A DNA stretch of 64,000 bases from assembly GCA_007570785.1 (NCBI GenBank), contig ML664161.1, positions 9,218,470 to 9,282,469 of the forward strand. The letters are read 5' to 3'. The stretch's first letter is position 1, and every line of letters starts with the position of its first letter. The notes beneath the pieces were generated by a model. That model was not told the DNA's origin. It made no database searches and worked only from the letters and a program-made list of their open reading frames with translations. The translations under genes and the position numbers were made by a program. Below, in pieces: positions 23,495-36,317 of the stretch. This DNA is from Antilocapra americana. Taxonomy: Eukaryota > Chordata > Mammalia > Artiodactyla > Antilocapridae.

Positions 23495-25396
23495 CCACCC
23501 ATCCAACTATGTCTTTTGGTTGGTGCATTTAATCCATTTACATTTAAGGTAATTATCAATATGTATGATCCTATTACAATTTTCCTAATAGTTTTGGGTT
23601 TATTTTCGGTATGTCTTTTACTTCTCTTATGTTTCCTGCTTAGAGAAGTTTCTTTAACATTTGTCATAAAACTGATTTGGTGGTGTTGAATTCTCTTAAA
23701 TTTTGCTTGTCTGGAAAGCTTTTGATTTCTCCATCAAATCTGAATGAGAGTCTTCTTGCTGGGCAGAGTATTCTTGGTTGTAGGTTCTCCCCCTTCATCA
23801 CTTTAAATATATTGTGCCATTCCCTTCTGGCTTGTAGAGTTTTTATTGAGAAATCAGCTGATAACCTGATGAGAGTTCCCTTGTATGATATTTGTCATTT
23901 TTCCCTTGATGCTTTTAGTATTTTATCTTTGTCTTTAATTTTTGTCAGTTTGATTACTATGTGTACTGGGGTGTTCCTCCTTGGGTTTATCCTACCTGGG
24001 ACTCTGTGCTTCCTGGACTTTGTTGACTATTTCTTTCCCATGTTAGGGAAGTTTTCAGCTATTACCTCTTCAAATATTTTCTCAGATCCTTTCTCTCTTC
24101 TCCATCTGGGACCCCTATAATGCGAATGTTGGTGTGTTTAATGTTGTCCCAGAGGTCTCGTAGGTGGTCTCCATTTTTTTTCATTCTTTTTTCTATATTA
24201 TGTTCTGCAGCAGTGATTTCCACCATTCTGTCCTCCAAGTTACTTATCCATTCTTCTGCCTTAGTTATTCTGCTATTAATTCCTTTTAGGCTATTTTTCA
24301 TCTCTGTTTGTTTGTTCTTTAATTCTCCTAGGTCTTTGGTAAACATTTTTTGCATCTTCTCCATTCTGTTTCTGAGATCCTGGGTCATCTTTACTATCAT
24401 TATTCTGAAGCTTATCTCCACTTCATTTGGGTTTTTTTTTGGGGGGGGTTTATATTATTGCCCTTTCATCTGGGATTTAACTCTGCTTTTTCATCCTGAT
24501 TAACTTTCTGTAATGTAGTTTTCTTTCTAGCTGCTGTGGGATTGTAATTATTCTTGCTTCTTCTATCTGCCCTCTGGTGGATAAGGCTAAGAGATTTCTG
24601 TAAGCTTCTTGATGGGAGGGACAGGGTGGGAAAAGCTGGGTCTTGCTCTGGTGAGCAGGGTCTTGCTCAGTAAAGCTTTAGTCCAACTATATGCTGATGG
24701 GTGGGATTGCGCTCCCTCCCTGGTAGTTGTGCCTGAGGCAACCCAGTCCTGGGGTCTACAGGCTCTGTTGTAGGGTTAATAGTGACCTCCACGAGGGCTT
24801 TGTGCCAAGGGGGAGCCTTCCAGGACTGCCACTGCCAGTGTCCCATTCCTGTGACACCGAGGACATCAGCCCTTGCTGATCCAACCTCCACAGGAGACCC
24901 TCCAACACTGGAAGGTGTTTTGGTCCAGTTTCCTGTGGGGCCATTGCTCCTTTCCTCTGGGTCTTGGTGCACACAAGACTTTTTTTGTATCCTCCAAGAC
25001 TGGAGTCTCTGTTTCCCCCAGTCCTGTAAAAGTCCTGTAATCAAATCCCACTGACCCTCAGGGTCAGATTCCCTGGGGATTCCCAGTCCCTTTGTCAGAT
25101 CCCCGGGCTGGGAAGCCTGATATGGGGATCTGAACCTTCACAACAGTGGGAGAACCTTTTTGGTATTACTGTTATCCAGTTTGTAGGTCACGCACCTGGC
25201 GGTTATGGGATTTGATCCTATCCTGATTGTACCCCTCCTACTATCTCACTGCGGCTTCTTCTTTGTCTTTGGATGTGGGGTATCTTTTTGGTGGGTTCCA
25301 GTGCCCTCCTGTCTGTGGTTGTTCAACAGTTATTTGCGATTTGGGTGCTCTCAAGATGAGCACACACACTTCTACTTCACCATCTTGAACCAGAAG
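23495..25396 (-). mobile_element. Older L1 LINE, 5' half (5' UTR, ORF1, start of ORF2)
   Basis: Read on the minus strand it begins near 25396 with ggttcaagatggtgaagtag, a typical L1 5' end. An approximately 1 kb 5' UTR follows, then ORF1, then the first codons of ORF2, where homology stops near 23495. The 3' end of the element is missing. It is clearly diverged from the young L1 at 44751. Confidence 0.85.
23690..24421 (-). pseudogene. L1 ORF1 remnant (older L1)
   Basis: The minus-strand frame 24421-24062 encodes a coiled-coil segment (repeated SRITKAEEWISNLEDRMVE-like heptads) and then the RNA-recognition start DLWDNIKHTNIRIIGVP, both characteristic of L1 ORF1p. After a stop at 24062 the C-terminal RNA-binding part continues in degraded form to about 23690. 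The product would bind L1 RNA if intact, but the frame is broken and lacks a full N-terminus. Confidence 0.8.
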
Positions 25397-25827
25397 CCCT
25401 TCAATGTTAGTTTGATTCTGGCTCAAAGAAGCACAGGAACCTGGGGTGTGATTCCACCAGATTTATTCAATTCTTCACTCCACCTATGTGACTTCATGAA
25501 GGTTACTTAACTTTATGGACCTCAAATTCCTCATCTATGAGGAAAATTATCAAAATACTTAGTTTGGATGACTTTTACAAGAGCTAAGCAAAACTCTTTA
25601 TTCATTCATTCCATAAATAGGTATTAAATGCTCTCCTGGTGTTTTGTGACTAATTTTCAATGTGTGTTTGTTTGTTTAGGGGGCTGGAGTAGGGGAGGGG
25701 CTTGTCCCATACCTCCATCAAGCAATGCACCAGACATTAGTTGGGTGTTTTACAGTTTAACTCAATTCTGAGAGTATCTACCGAGAGAGATAGCATCAGA
25801 TTCCACAGATTAAGGGATCAACATTTG

Positions 25828-26050
25828 TTCCCTGTGGTTCAGTCAGTAAAGAAGCTGCCTGCAATGCAGGAGACCACCTAAAATGCAGGAGACCTGGGTT
25901 CAATGCCTGGGTCAGGTTGGGAAGATCCCCTGGAGAAGGAAATGGCAACCCACTCCAGTATTATTGCCTGGAAAATGCCATGGACAAGGAAGCCTGGTGA
26001 GCTATAGTCCATGAGGTCACAAAGAGTTGGACACAACTTAGTGACTAAAC
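25828..26050 (+). mobile_element. Bov-tA SINE with small internal duplication
   Basis: The sequence runs tgttccctgtggttcagtca... through gaagatcccctggagaagg to cacaaagagttggacacaac. A short piece (aatgcaggagacc) is repeated at about 25863-25893. Confidence 0.93.
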
Positions 26051-26054
26051 CCCA

Positions 26055-26835
26055 CTGCTTACAAAACTGTAGGATCCTCCCCTACTTCAGACACCAGACA
26101 CAAGCCCAAATAATCACCTATTCTTCTCAGCAAGTTATAGACCGGAGGTTCCAACAATCCTCTCCAACTCAGGCCTGCCAATCCCAAGTCCAAGTTATTA
26201 CTTGTACTTCTGACCACCTGGCTATAAATCAGAGGGTTCCACAATTTCCTCCTCAGGCTCAATTAATTTGCTAGAGCGGCTCACAGAATTCAGAGAAAAG
26301 TTTTGCTCTCCAGGTTACTGGTTTATTATAAAAGGATACAACTCAGGAACAGCCAGATGGAAGAGATATGGAGGGCAAGGTACATGGGAAGGGTTCAGAG
26401 CTTCCATGTCCTCTCCAAGGTGTACCACTCTCCTGTCTACATGTGTTCACCAAGTGGAAGCTTTCTGAACCCTGTCCTTTGGGTTTTCATGGAAGATTCA
26501 TTACATAGGTATGACTGATTAAATCACTGGCCACTGGCAACTGATTCAGCCTCCAGCCCCTCTCCCCTCCTCAGAGACCAGGGTGTAGGAAAGTTCTAGC
26601 CCTCTAATCACATGGTTGGTTCTCCTGGCAACCAACATCCCCATCCTTAGTGCTTCCAAAGGTCATCTCATTCACAAAACAAAGACATCTTTGATACTCT
26701 GAATACAGGAAATTTCAAGGGTCTGGGAGCTGTGAGCCAGGAACTTTGGATGAAGACCAAGTACATATGAAAAATATATATTTGGTCATCTGTATGACCA
26801 AACATATTTCTTACAAATCACAATATCACAAATGT
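26055..26835 (-). repeat. Probable ancient ERVL/MaLR-type solo LTR
   Basis: The region contains tactggtttattataaaagg, aactcaggaacagccagatg, ctctaatcacatggttggtt and ctcctggcaaccaacatccc, a layout I associate with old mammalian ERVL-class LTRs in minus orientation. I cannot fix the subfamily by eye. No internal viral gene is visible and it cannot encode anything. Confidence 0.5.
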
Positions 26836-27243
26836 TCTCTATCTGCCAGGGACAATTCCAGACACTAATGATCAGCTATGAGCAAAACAGACAATCATCC
26901 CTAAAGTCTCTGCCTTCACAAAATTTATATCTTCTATTTCTACGTGATACAATAAACATATAATAAGTTATATATATGGTCTGTCATTCCACTGATAATT
27001 GGAGATAGTTTTGAAAGTTTGGAGAATTATAATTGATAATTTTGGAGAAAAATAAAACAGAAGAAAAAGACTGAAATTTTAGGGGTGTGAAGAAAGGCCT
27101 TGTTGAAAGGATAATACTTGGACAAAGATCTGAAGCAGGAGTAACAGTGTACACATAGCACCTGCACCATGCCTGCCATGGAACACCATGATTTTTGTGT
27201 TACTACAATCACTGCAGTTGTTAAAACTATTTTGCACATTCTT

Positions 27244-28544
27244 CAGTTCAGTCACTCAGTCGTGTCCAACTCTTTGTGACCCCGTGAAATGCAGCACACT
27301 AGGCTTCCCTGTCCATCACCAACTCCTGGAGTATATTCAAACTCATGTCCATTGAGTCGGTGATGCAATCCAATCATCTCATCCTCTGTCGTCCCCTTCT
27401 CTTCTTGCCTTCAATCTTTCCCAGAATGAGAGTCTTTTCCAATGAATAAGTTCTTCCCGTCAGGTGGCCAAAGTATTGGAGTTTCATCTTCAGCATCAGT
27501 CCTTCCAATGAATATTCAGGACTGATCTCCTTTAGATGGACTGGTTGGATCTCCTTGCAATCAAGGGACTCTAAAGAGTCTTCTACAACACCACAGTTCA
27601 AAAGCATCAGTTCTTCAGCACTCCACTATCTTTACGGTCCAACTCTCACATCCATACCTGACTACTGGAAAAACCATAGCTTTGACTAGACCGACCTTTT
27701 TGGCAAAGTAATGTCTCTGCTTTTTAATACACTGTCTAGGTTGATCATAGCTTTTCATCCAAGGAACAAGTGTGTTTTAATTTCATGGCTGCAATTACCA
27801 TCTGCAGTGATTTTGGAGACCAGAAAAATAAAGTCTGTCACTGTTTCCATTCTTTCCCAATCTGTTTACCATGAAGTGATGGGACCCAATGCCATGATCT
27901 TAGTTTTCTGAATGCCGAGTTTTAAGCCCACCTTTTCACTCTCCTTTTTCTCTTTCATCAAAAAGCTCTTTAGTTCTTCTTCACTTTCTGCCATAATGTG
28001 GTGTCATATCTGAGGTTACTGATATTTCTCCCAACAATCCTGATTCCAGCTTGTGCTTCAGTCCAGCATTTCTCATGATGTACTCTGCATACAAGTTAAA
28101 TAAGCAGGGCAACAATATACAGCCTTGATGTACTCCTTTCCCGATTTGGAACCAGTCTGTTGTTCCGTGTCCAGTTCTAACTGTTGTTTCCTGACCTGCA
28201 TACAGATTTCTCAAGAAGCAAGTCAGGTGGTCTGATATTCCCACCTCTTTCAGAATTTTCCACAGTTTGTTGTGATCCACACAGTCAAAGGCTTTGGCAC
28301 AGTCAATAAAGCAGAAGCAGATATTTTTCTGGAACTCTCTTGCTTTTTCAATGATCCAGTGGATGTTGGCAATTTGATCTCTGGTTCCTCTGCCTTCTCT
28401 AAATCCAGCTTGAACACATGGAAGGTCACAGTTCACATACTGTTGAGGCTTGGCTTGGAGAATTTTCAGCATTACTTTGCTAGCATGTGAGATGAGTCCA
28501 ATTATGGGGTAGTTTGAGCATTCTTTGGCATTGCCTTTATTTGG
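27244..28544 (-). mobile_element. BovB (RTE) LINE, 5'-truncated, with TSD
   Basis: The minus strand encodes the RT middle (CFIDCAKAFDCVDHNKLWK, GKGVHQGCILLPCLFNLY) and the C-terminal part, interrupted by frameshifts. It is flanked by direct repeats GCACATTCTT at 27234-27243 and 28545-28554, which fix both insertion edges. The 3' end (plus strand cagttcagtcactcagtcgt) is at about 27244. Confidence 0.95.
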
Positions 28545-28554
28545 GCACATTCTT

Positions 28555-29073
28555 CTTAGTTTCCCAGAAAAATAGCTAATACAGAACTGGTAGAAGCAAC
28601 TCAAAACACTGATATTAATACTAATAATGATAATAATAGGCTATACTAAGAATAGTGAACACATCACTGTTTACAAGGTCTGAGTTATAGAACCTGACTC
28701 CAGGAGAATACCTTTTCCAACTCTTGGATGTAGGAGAGATTCTCTTAAAGTACTTATTCGTTTTTAGATATAAAAGGCAGTAATCAAACTATATACTATG
28801 GCTAACTGATTGCATATTTCTCTCAAAATCTCAGTTAATTCCTTTCCCAGAAGTTTCTAAAACTGAAGTTAAAAAAAGATAATTTGAGGTATTATAAAGC
28901 TAGTTCAAGAAATTCTAAATTACATCAGAAATCACTTTTTTATGAGCTCAGGAAGATCAGTTCACCTTTCTGAACTTTAATTTTACATTTTATCACTTGT
29001 AAAATAAAGTAACTAGATAGTTACTTAGGATCCTTTCTTAAATTTTCTTGTATGACAATTATTAATTACTTAC
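28555..29073 (-). other. NCEH1 intron 3, exon-proximal part
   Basis: Unrecognised AT-rich intronic DNA, ending at the GTAAGT donor of exon 3 (29073-29068 on the minus strand). Intron 3 as a whole spans 8789-29073, about 20.3 kb. Confidence 0.7.
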
Positions 29074-29143
29074 TCAATGGACACAACGACAGCATTCAAT
29101 TCCTCAGCCATGGCTGTGCACAGTTCATCATAATACCTGATTT
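29074..29143 (-). CDS. NCEH1: NCEH1 exon 3
   Basis: This 70-nt exon completes Lys123 with two bases and encodes residues 124-145 ([20 protein letters not shown], then SI). It leaves GA for Glu146, completed by exon 4. The acceptor TTTTAG ends at 29144 and the donor GTAAGT starts at 29073, a near-consensus site. The segment lies between the oxyanion HGGG loop and the nucleophile elbow of the alpha/beta-hydrolase fold. It was found by following the splice phases, since it is too short to show as a long open frame. Confidence 0.95.
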
Positions 29144-30354
29144 CTAAAAGAGACAAGAGAGCAATCACTCACTGTAAAGCAGTCTATTTAATACTGTCCA
29201 TTCTTAAATTCTGCTAACTGTGAACTATTTTAGACTCAGACTTAAGTTATTAATAGTAAGAACAATAAAAAGTAAATATGAACAAACATCTCATTAACAG
29301 AGTTAGAAGTACAAATACAAAAGAATTAACCTGGTTTTTCATAAAATGCAATTGCTATAAAATAACAGGAAATCCATACTAGATTACCTTCGAATGTGTT
29401 TTTAACTAAAAATTTCTTTCATAATCGTCTATATAAAGTACATTAGATTCATTCTGACTTTGTAATTCTTCAAAGAGGTATGCCTTTCCAAAAATCACAG
29501 TGAATAAGTAGTTCCTCCTTAGAACCAAAAAGTTTTTCTTTCAATACCCTCATTTGCTGTGATTCAGAAAAGTCACCAATTTGAAAACTATGTTATTCTA
29601 TTTAAATCAACATATAACAAAAAGAGTTTTAGGAAGTCTCAGCATTTCTTAAAAAGATAATCCAAAAGTTTTTACATATTTTAATATGTAAAACTTTAAT
29701 CCCTTAGCTGTTCTTTGGATATATTAATATTCTTACATTAAGTGCTAGATTGTCTCAACAGAAAGCCAAAAAATACCTTATTTATAGACTTTCCAAGGCA
29801 GTATTAGAACCAGAAGTTCAATAACTACATAAACAGTTGCATGTCTCCTCCAGACTGAGCCTTTCCTCTCTGATGGGACTGATGAGTCAAAATTGTGTGG
29901 AAAAGGCTAGACTGACTCATAATCCATACCAGTCCACATCCTGGCCTCTGGTGTACTGCCTCTCCTGGCAAACGTCCAGTGCTACAAATGCAATCTTTTC
30001 TAGGGCAGAGACTCTGTTTTACTCATTTTTGTATCCTCATCATCTAGTACACATTAGAGTGATCAAAGGTCCAGGTTTGCATACAGCTGTTTGAGGTTTT
30101 GTACCCAAAGTCCTATACCCCAGGAAACCTCTCGGCCCTGGGCAGGCCTACATATTCAGTAATCATCTGTTGGAAATGTGAACAAATCAATGAATAAAAG
30201 AATAAATGATGAATATGGAGTTAAATGAAATGAGAATACTAGAGAAAGTTACACTTTTTGGGCCTTTGCCACATTTTTTTTTTCTTTTTTTTAAGAAAAA
30301 CTAGAACAAGTTGCCTTTGCTTTTTTAAAAAATTTACTGTTATTTATTTCTTTC
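29144..30354. other. NCEH1 intron 2, proximal part
   Basis: Intron 2 spans 29144-31433 (2.29 kb). A diverged L2-like stretch may lie at 29990-30060 (gggcagagactctgttttac). Nothing else is recognised here. Confidence 0.45.
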
Positions 30355-30559
30355 GCTTCCTTGGTGACTCAGCCAGTAAAGAATCAGCCTGCAAAGGAGG
30401 CAACCCAGGCTCAATCCCTGGGTTGGGAAGATCCCCTGGAGAAGGGAATGACAACCCATTCCAGTAGTCTGGCCTGGAATTCCATGGACACGGAAGCCTG
30501 GTGGGCCACAGTTCATGGGGTTGCAAAGAGCTGGACATGACTGAGTGACTAAAAACAAC
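30355..30559 (+). mobile_element. Bov-tA SINE inserted beside a CHR SINE tail
   Basis: The head gcttccttggtgactcagcc, body gggaagatcccctggagaag and tail agctggacatgactgagtga are present. Similar tttattt-rich sequence lies on both sides, so the SINE probably landed in the A/T-rich tail of the neighbouring CHR element. Confidence 0.92.
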
Positions 30560-30690
30560 ATTTATTTATTTGGCTACATTGGATTTTAACTGTGGCATGT
30601 TGCAGCATGTGGGATCTAGTTCCCTGAAGCCAGGCGCCCTGTATTGGCAGTGTGGAGTCTTAGCTACCGGAGCACCAAGGGAGTCCCACC
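30560..30690 (-). mobile_element. CHR-type SINE
   Basis: The plus strand reads tttatttatttggctacatt, gtgggatctagttccctgaa and ends gagcaccaagggagtccc, which is the reverse of a CHR-type head. Confidence 0.85.
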
Positions 30691-31433
30691 ATAGCCTTTA
30701 AACTTAATGGATGAAAATAATCTCTGGGCTTAAGATGAGAAAGTATCTCCATAATAATTATAAGCAGAGGTAAGGTACTTATCTCTCCTCCTTAGTATGC
30801 TTTTCACTGGCTGTTCCACTTGGCTGCCTGCCATTTTTAATGTGTATTCTGCTCACAAAAGTTATCCAACACTAAAGAGAATGTTCTTGAATTTTTCAAG
30901 GTCATTCCCTTTTAACTGGGGCAGACATTTTATATCTTCATCTTTGGTTTCATAAGCAGATGAAATGTTGATGAGTTAACATGTATACACAGAAATCCTT
31001 GTTCTATTTCATAGAAAGATGCCTTCAAAACACAAGATGTTCTAGAGCTACATATACCTGCTTCATATTCTGGCCCAACTTAACCTTCTTTGGGTATAGA
31101 AAGCAACTTCAGTACTTCACAATAAGTTAGTGTATGATTTAGATTACAGGAAATATTTTCAAAACAGTTGCTTGAATTAACAAACAAACAGGCAAAACTC
31201 TTTGTGTAGGGTAGCTGTATAATTAATCATCAAAACCAGGATCCTTTCAAGATTGGAAAGTGGGGAGGAGGGGATGCTATGAATAACTTTGCTGGGATTG
31301 TAGGGATACCAGGGACTGCCAGGGGACCAAGTCCAGTGGTCCCCTTCTCCTTACCCAGTAAGAAAGTCAACCCAGTCATACATCTCTGCCAGGGCCAGCC
31401 ACAACCCCAGACAACCTAAAGGTGAGGACATAC

Positions 31434-31662
31434 TTGCGCTTGCCAAGGCCCAGCCTCCTCCATGGATGTAAACAACGCTGCGTTTCAGAGGCTCTTCTGG
31501 CTTTGGAGGGCCTTCAAACACTCTGACTTCCACACCATCAAAGTCAGTGTCGGTCACCTTCACCCGAGCAGACGACCATGCACTTTTCTTGCCAAAAGAA
31601 ACGATGATGAAGTTCAGCGCGAGCAGATGATGGCTGAGGCCCAGGTAGTGTATCAGGTTACT
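31434..31662 (-). CDS. NCEH1: NCEH1 exon 2
   Basis: This 229-nt exon begins in phase 0 after the acceptor TTCCTCCAG and encodes residues 47-122, from [18 protein letters not shown] to GGGWALASA, plus the first base of Lys123. It carries the oxyanion-hole motif YIHGGGW (HGGG at 113-116), which defines the hormone-sensitive-lipase branch of alpha/beta hydrolases. The donor is GTATGT at 31433. The upstream exon should supply the signal-anchor residues 1-46 that hold the enzyme in the ER membrane with its active site in the lumen. That exon is not in this window. Confidence 0.97.
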
Positions 31663-34600
31663 CTGGAGGAAGAGGGGACAATGAGGGAGAGTGTGCGTCA
31701 GCTTTGCCGTCATCTGAGCCACGCTCACCAACCCTCGGCATTTGATTCTTACCCTTGAGGACTCACTGGCTACTTTCAATAAAATAACACAATAATCTAT
31801 CTTTCATTCCTTGAGCTTCCAGAGTATTTTCTTATACGAGATCTTCTTTGATCCTCAGATAATCTCTGAGAGGGACATGTGTCACTAGTCTTCTTTTATC
31901 AAGCAGGCTTAGAAGTTAGCTGAATGTGCCCATCTTACTGGTTAACTGGAAGTTCTGCAACTCAAACCTGGGAACTGTGAATTCCAGTTTTTAGTCCCTT
32001 TCCTCACCCTAAATTAGCACATCACATTTCCAATAACATACTAGGAGTGAAGGAAGAATACTTGATTTGAATATACATAAAAGAGAGGAAGTTTTACATT
32101 TACTGTAAGTATTTTAAAAATGCTTTAAGCTTATATATTTAAGTGTGTCTGATTGTTTTGAGAGCAGGAGAAAGGGATGAGTATGTGAGGGAGAAGAAGC
32201 AGAGTCGGCTGTGGCACTGGAGTTTAGAAGCAGAGCAGCTCAGACATAACCAGGAACTTTGCAGAAACGTGCAAAGAACAGGCAGGCTGTTGTCTCTTCC
32301 CCTTTAAGCTCTGAGACCATCGAGTTCTGCATTAAGAGTTCCCAGGAAGTTATCTCGTTGGAGAGGAGACCCAGGCTAAGCCCCCAGCAAAGACCCTGAG
32401 GAGTGCACTCCCTCTTTCTGCTTCTCATACAAGCTCTTCCTATTGAGTACACTTATAAAACTAACCTCCCTGCAAGACCTACGGGCCATGTTACAAAGTG
32501 AGAAAATTGGAAGCCAGTGACTAGTCAAGCTAGAGAGGCCCAGAAGTGTTACAGAGTAATTAGAAACCTTCCTGGCACAGGAGCATGACCTCAGATACTG
32601 TATCTCCTAGTGGCTCTCAAACCTTGAAGGGGAGCAGCTGAAGAGTAACAGCGTGCTTCTGTAGAATATGAAACAGAACACTGATGATTAGTGAAATATT
32701 TAATGCCATCATAAGATCAAGAAGACAATGTCACTAGTAGAAATAAGAGCTAAATGTAGTCTGCAATACACCATAATACAGTGTCGCAGCACACACATAT
32801 GGAGTACTCTGTTATGCCTGGAAGAGGACTCAGACGTGCAATGACCCTGATCCTCTCTGTCCCTGGGAAGCCAAGTTCCTGAGCTGCTTACCCCACTGTC
32901 TCATATAAAATATTATTACTGTATGCATATGCCCTTCTGTGAAAAGAGCTGGAAAGACTGCATTATAGAACAACTAGCCAGTGTTCATGAAAAGCAAGAA
33001 CTAGAAGCAATTTATCTAACCATGAACAGTTTTTCCAGAAATTCCATTAATATCTATTGGCTGCCAGTATATGCAACAGCCAAGCAAATGAACATTAATA
33101 AAATAACTCAATTTCAGTATGTATCAATTGACCAATTTATTGAAAAAGTTAAAACAACTTTTACTGTTCTTGATATGAAACAAACAAGTGTGTCTGTGCA
33201 CACACACACATACAGAGGCATCTAATCATAAGAGTAAAGGGTTAAAGTCTTTGGCAAATTAGGAAGAGGTAATCACCATTTGAGTTTTGTGGTAACACAT
33301 CAGCCTAATGGGGCAATACGGAGATACACTGGGGCCTAATTGAGAATCTCTGTATTCACTAAGACTTCTAGACTTCACACAATAAACCCTTGTGAATTAA
33401 CAGAGAACACACAAGACCAATCCTATTTCTCATAGCCAAAGTAGCTCAATAGGTGTGAAATAATAAAATATGAACAAAGAAATGGCCGGCTTGACTCAGT
33501 TACTGTAGGGACTACATTTTTTGCTTTTAGCTAAATGATGACTTTATTAAATATTTAAAACAAATTACATGAGTTTCTTCAACTAAAGGAAAGCTGTAAA
33601 ACAAGTGAACTGTCTTTACAAAACAGATTACAGTAGATTATTCATTTTACATAGAATCCACCCCTGGTTTCCCTTATGTATTGCATGCAGACTTACCTCA
33701 ATCTGCCCATACCTTTCCTAAAGCACTTCTGCTGTATTAGCTTATGATCACTGACATTAATGGGGTTTCTGAACAACTATCTGCATTGTTTACAACACTG
33801 ACAAGGGACAAAAATGCTCATTGGAGAAGGGACAGTTTGTTTATGAAGGAGAAAAAGGTAAGTAGATGCATGCAAGAAAGGCTAGATGGGTGTTAAAACT
33901 GTGCTAATATTTGGAATTCATTGATAAATTTTAGAATGAAAACTCATTATCTTACAGTGAGTTTGTTTCAGAATTTGAAAATAGAGATAATCAAACAGTA
34001 ATCTGTCAACCAATTTATTATTACTATTATTACTGCCTGAGTGCCTACAGTGTGAGGAGAGGTTGTTGAATTCTGGCTATAGTTCTATTATTTTCTTCCT
34101 TCTGAGGAAGAGAAAAAAGAAGCTTAGAGATTAACCAGTATAGAAGCTGGATTCCGGGAACTGAGAGGGCTTTAGGACATACAGAATTACCCTAGAGATG
34201 CTTGTTGAGAACAGTGTGCAGCTTCCTGGGCAGGAAGCTGCTCTGAAAACTATCCAGAATAGGATGGCATTCAGGTGTGTATGTGATATCGTGTGGCATG
34301 ACAAACCTGTGAATGGTATCCAACTTTCCCCCCTAATATCTACTGCTTTCCTTTGCTCTTCTCACTACTCCCCTCCTATCCCTACTGTCCAGCAAATAAA
34401 ATCAGTAGCCAAGCCTTTCTGTAGTTGTTACCTCAAGGAAGAGATATGAGAACAAATAGCAAAGAAACAGGAGTGTTTTTCTGCTTTTAATTTTCAAAAG
34501 CCTACAACCTTTGGAAAATTAAAACAAAAAACAGACATAGATTTAGAAGATTACATGATGAATAAGAAGTAGCCTAAATAGAAAGTGAATCTCCAAGCTA

Positions 34601-35970
34601 GGTGGTGGGAGATGGAAGAAGAAAGTATTGGAGATGAAATGAAGAATGTAAGGATAGATATCTGAGACGCAACAGAAAAAGAATCTTTGGACACAGCAAC
34701 CCTCAGATATGTCTATGGAGTCTGACAGCAGTAGACATGTGTCTCATGCCCAAGACAGAACCCTGGAAAAAGGCAAGACTCTTGAGAAGACTGACTTCAG
34801 GATATGTCTAGGAAGGTGATGGCTCAAATGACCTCAGAGAGCTCCTTGTGCTCCAGCTGGTGCGGGAGCAGCAGAAAAATTCCATGTGCCCAAAAGGCAC
34901 AAAAATAGCAAGCTTGCATGAATGTCTTGCAGATGTGTCTGAGTAAACATCTCCGTTACCCATGGCCCATGACACATTCTCAAGGGCCTAACAGGAATAG
35001 AAGAGAGCACTAATAGATCTGAAAGGCTCTCACAAATAAGAACAAAGGATATCCCAGGGCAACTTGTAGGAACCAAACACCAAGGACCAGGTGGAACAGG
35101 AATGTGGGCTGAGGATATGTACCCAGTTGCCTCCCCCGCCACCCAAAGTATTATGCCTCAACATATAAAACACCCCAAAACCCAAAAGAAAACAGTGATG
35201 GAGGAATACCTAAATTCACTGGAATTAAGTTCTACCTAAAGAATGAAGGCTGGAAATATAGATCAAGTTATACTTCTTGCATTCTTGAGTTCATGAAATG
35301 AGATTCAGATCCACCCAAGAGACATTCTCAAGTTGTTGTTTCCTGAAACCTTTTTTAGAAGTAGCTGGAAAACTCCAGAAGCACAAAGCATTCCAAGTGT
35401 TAAGAGTTTCATGGGTTGTGAACTGACCCAGTCTCAGCTAGCTTAAGTACCCTAAGGCAATGCTAGAGGTCTTAAAACTTGCCCCATAACTATTCCAGGA
35501 TCTAGAAAGGAATTCTGCCTGAGGAGGTAGAGATACTCATTACATCTTAGTAGAACCAGATATGCAAAACAGGTTGGCCACTGGTTCCCTACCTGCGTCT
35601 GATAACCAAAAGTCAGAGGACAAGCAAAAATCAAAGGAAAGCTATACTCTACTTAAACTCTACTCTGTTCGTTTTTGTGTTTATAAATGGGATTGTTCTC
35701 TGCTAATTCATTCATCATACGAATAAGAAAATATACTCAATAGACAGGGAAACTTAAGAGGGAGAAAAAGACAATCTTCTGGAGCTTAGAGAAATAGAAG
35801 AGAACCAAGAACTGTAAATGAATAGCTGATGTTAAGTAATACAAATTTAGTAAGAGAAACCTAGATAAAGGGTTGCACAAGCCCAGAGAGAAAAGGAATT
35901 ACCTGAGTCTCTTCTTAGTGAGATGAAATTCAGTAAGGCATCTATTTTGAACTGTGCCTTAATAGAAAAT
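31663..35970 (-). other. NCEH1 intron 1, mostly unique sequence
   Basis: About 4.3 kb with few recognisable repeats. The small open frames in it (for example 32923-33225 plus and 34834-35142 minus) show no family signature and lack splice or retrogene context. No regulatory element can be named from sequence alone. Confidence 0.5.
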
Positions 35971-36178
35971 GAAGGGGCTTCCCAGGTGGCTCAGTGGTAA
36001 AGAATCCACCTGCCAATGTAGGAGATTTAGGTTTAATCTTTGGGTTGGGGAGATACCCTGGAGAATGAAATGGCAACCCACTAAAGCATTCTTGCCTGAG
36101 ACAATCCCATGGACAGAGGAGCCTGGCAGGCCCCGGTCCATTGCGTGCAGAATCAGACATGATTGAGTCCACACACAC
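35971..36178 (+). mobile_element. Bov-tA SINE
   Basis: Head ggggcttcccaggtggctca, diverged B box and a tail ending near catgattgagtccacacaca. A short CA run follows. Confidence 0.92.
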
Positions 36179-36317
36179 ACAGAAGATGAAGTGTGAACAG
36201 CAAGGAAAAGGATAGGAAACCAAGACGTCAAAGTGTTGGACAAATGCCCATGGGAAGAAAATGTAAACAAGGGAAGTGGAGGCATGCAGAGCGTGGCAAT
36301 AGAAGGCTCAATGTAAA

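Noticed and set aside
26055..26835. Endogenous retrovirus with genes
   Set aside because: Only an LTR-like non-coding segment is visible. No gag, pol or env frame lies beside it.
32923..33225. 100-residue open frame in intron 1
   Set aside because: Low-complexity-free but with no family signature, splice signals or retrogene marks. The length is expected by chance in AT-rich DNA.
34834..35142. 102-residue minus-strand open frame
   Set aside because: No recognisable domain and no supporting context.
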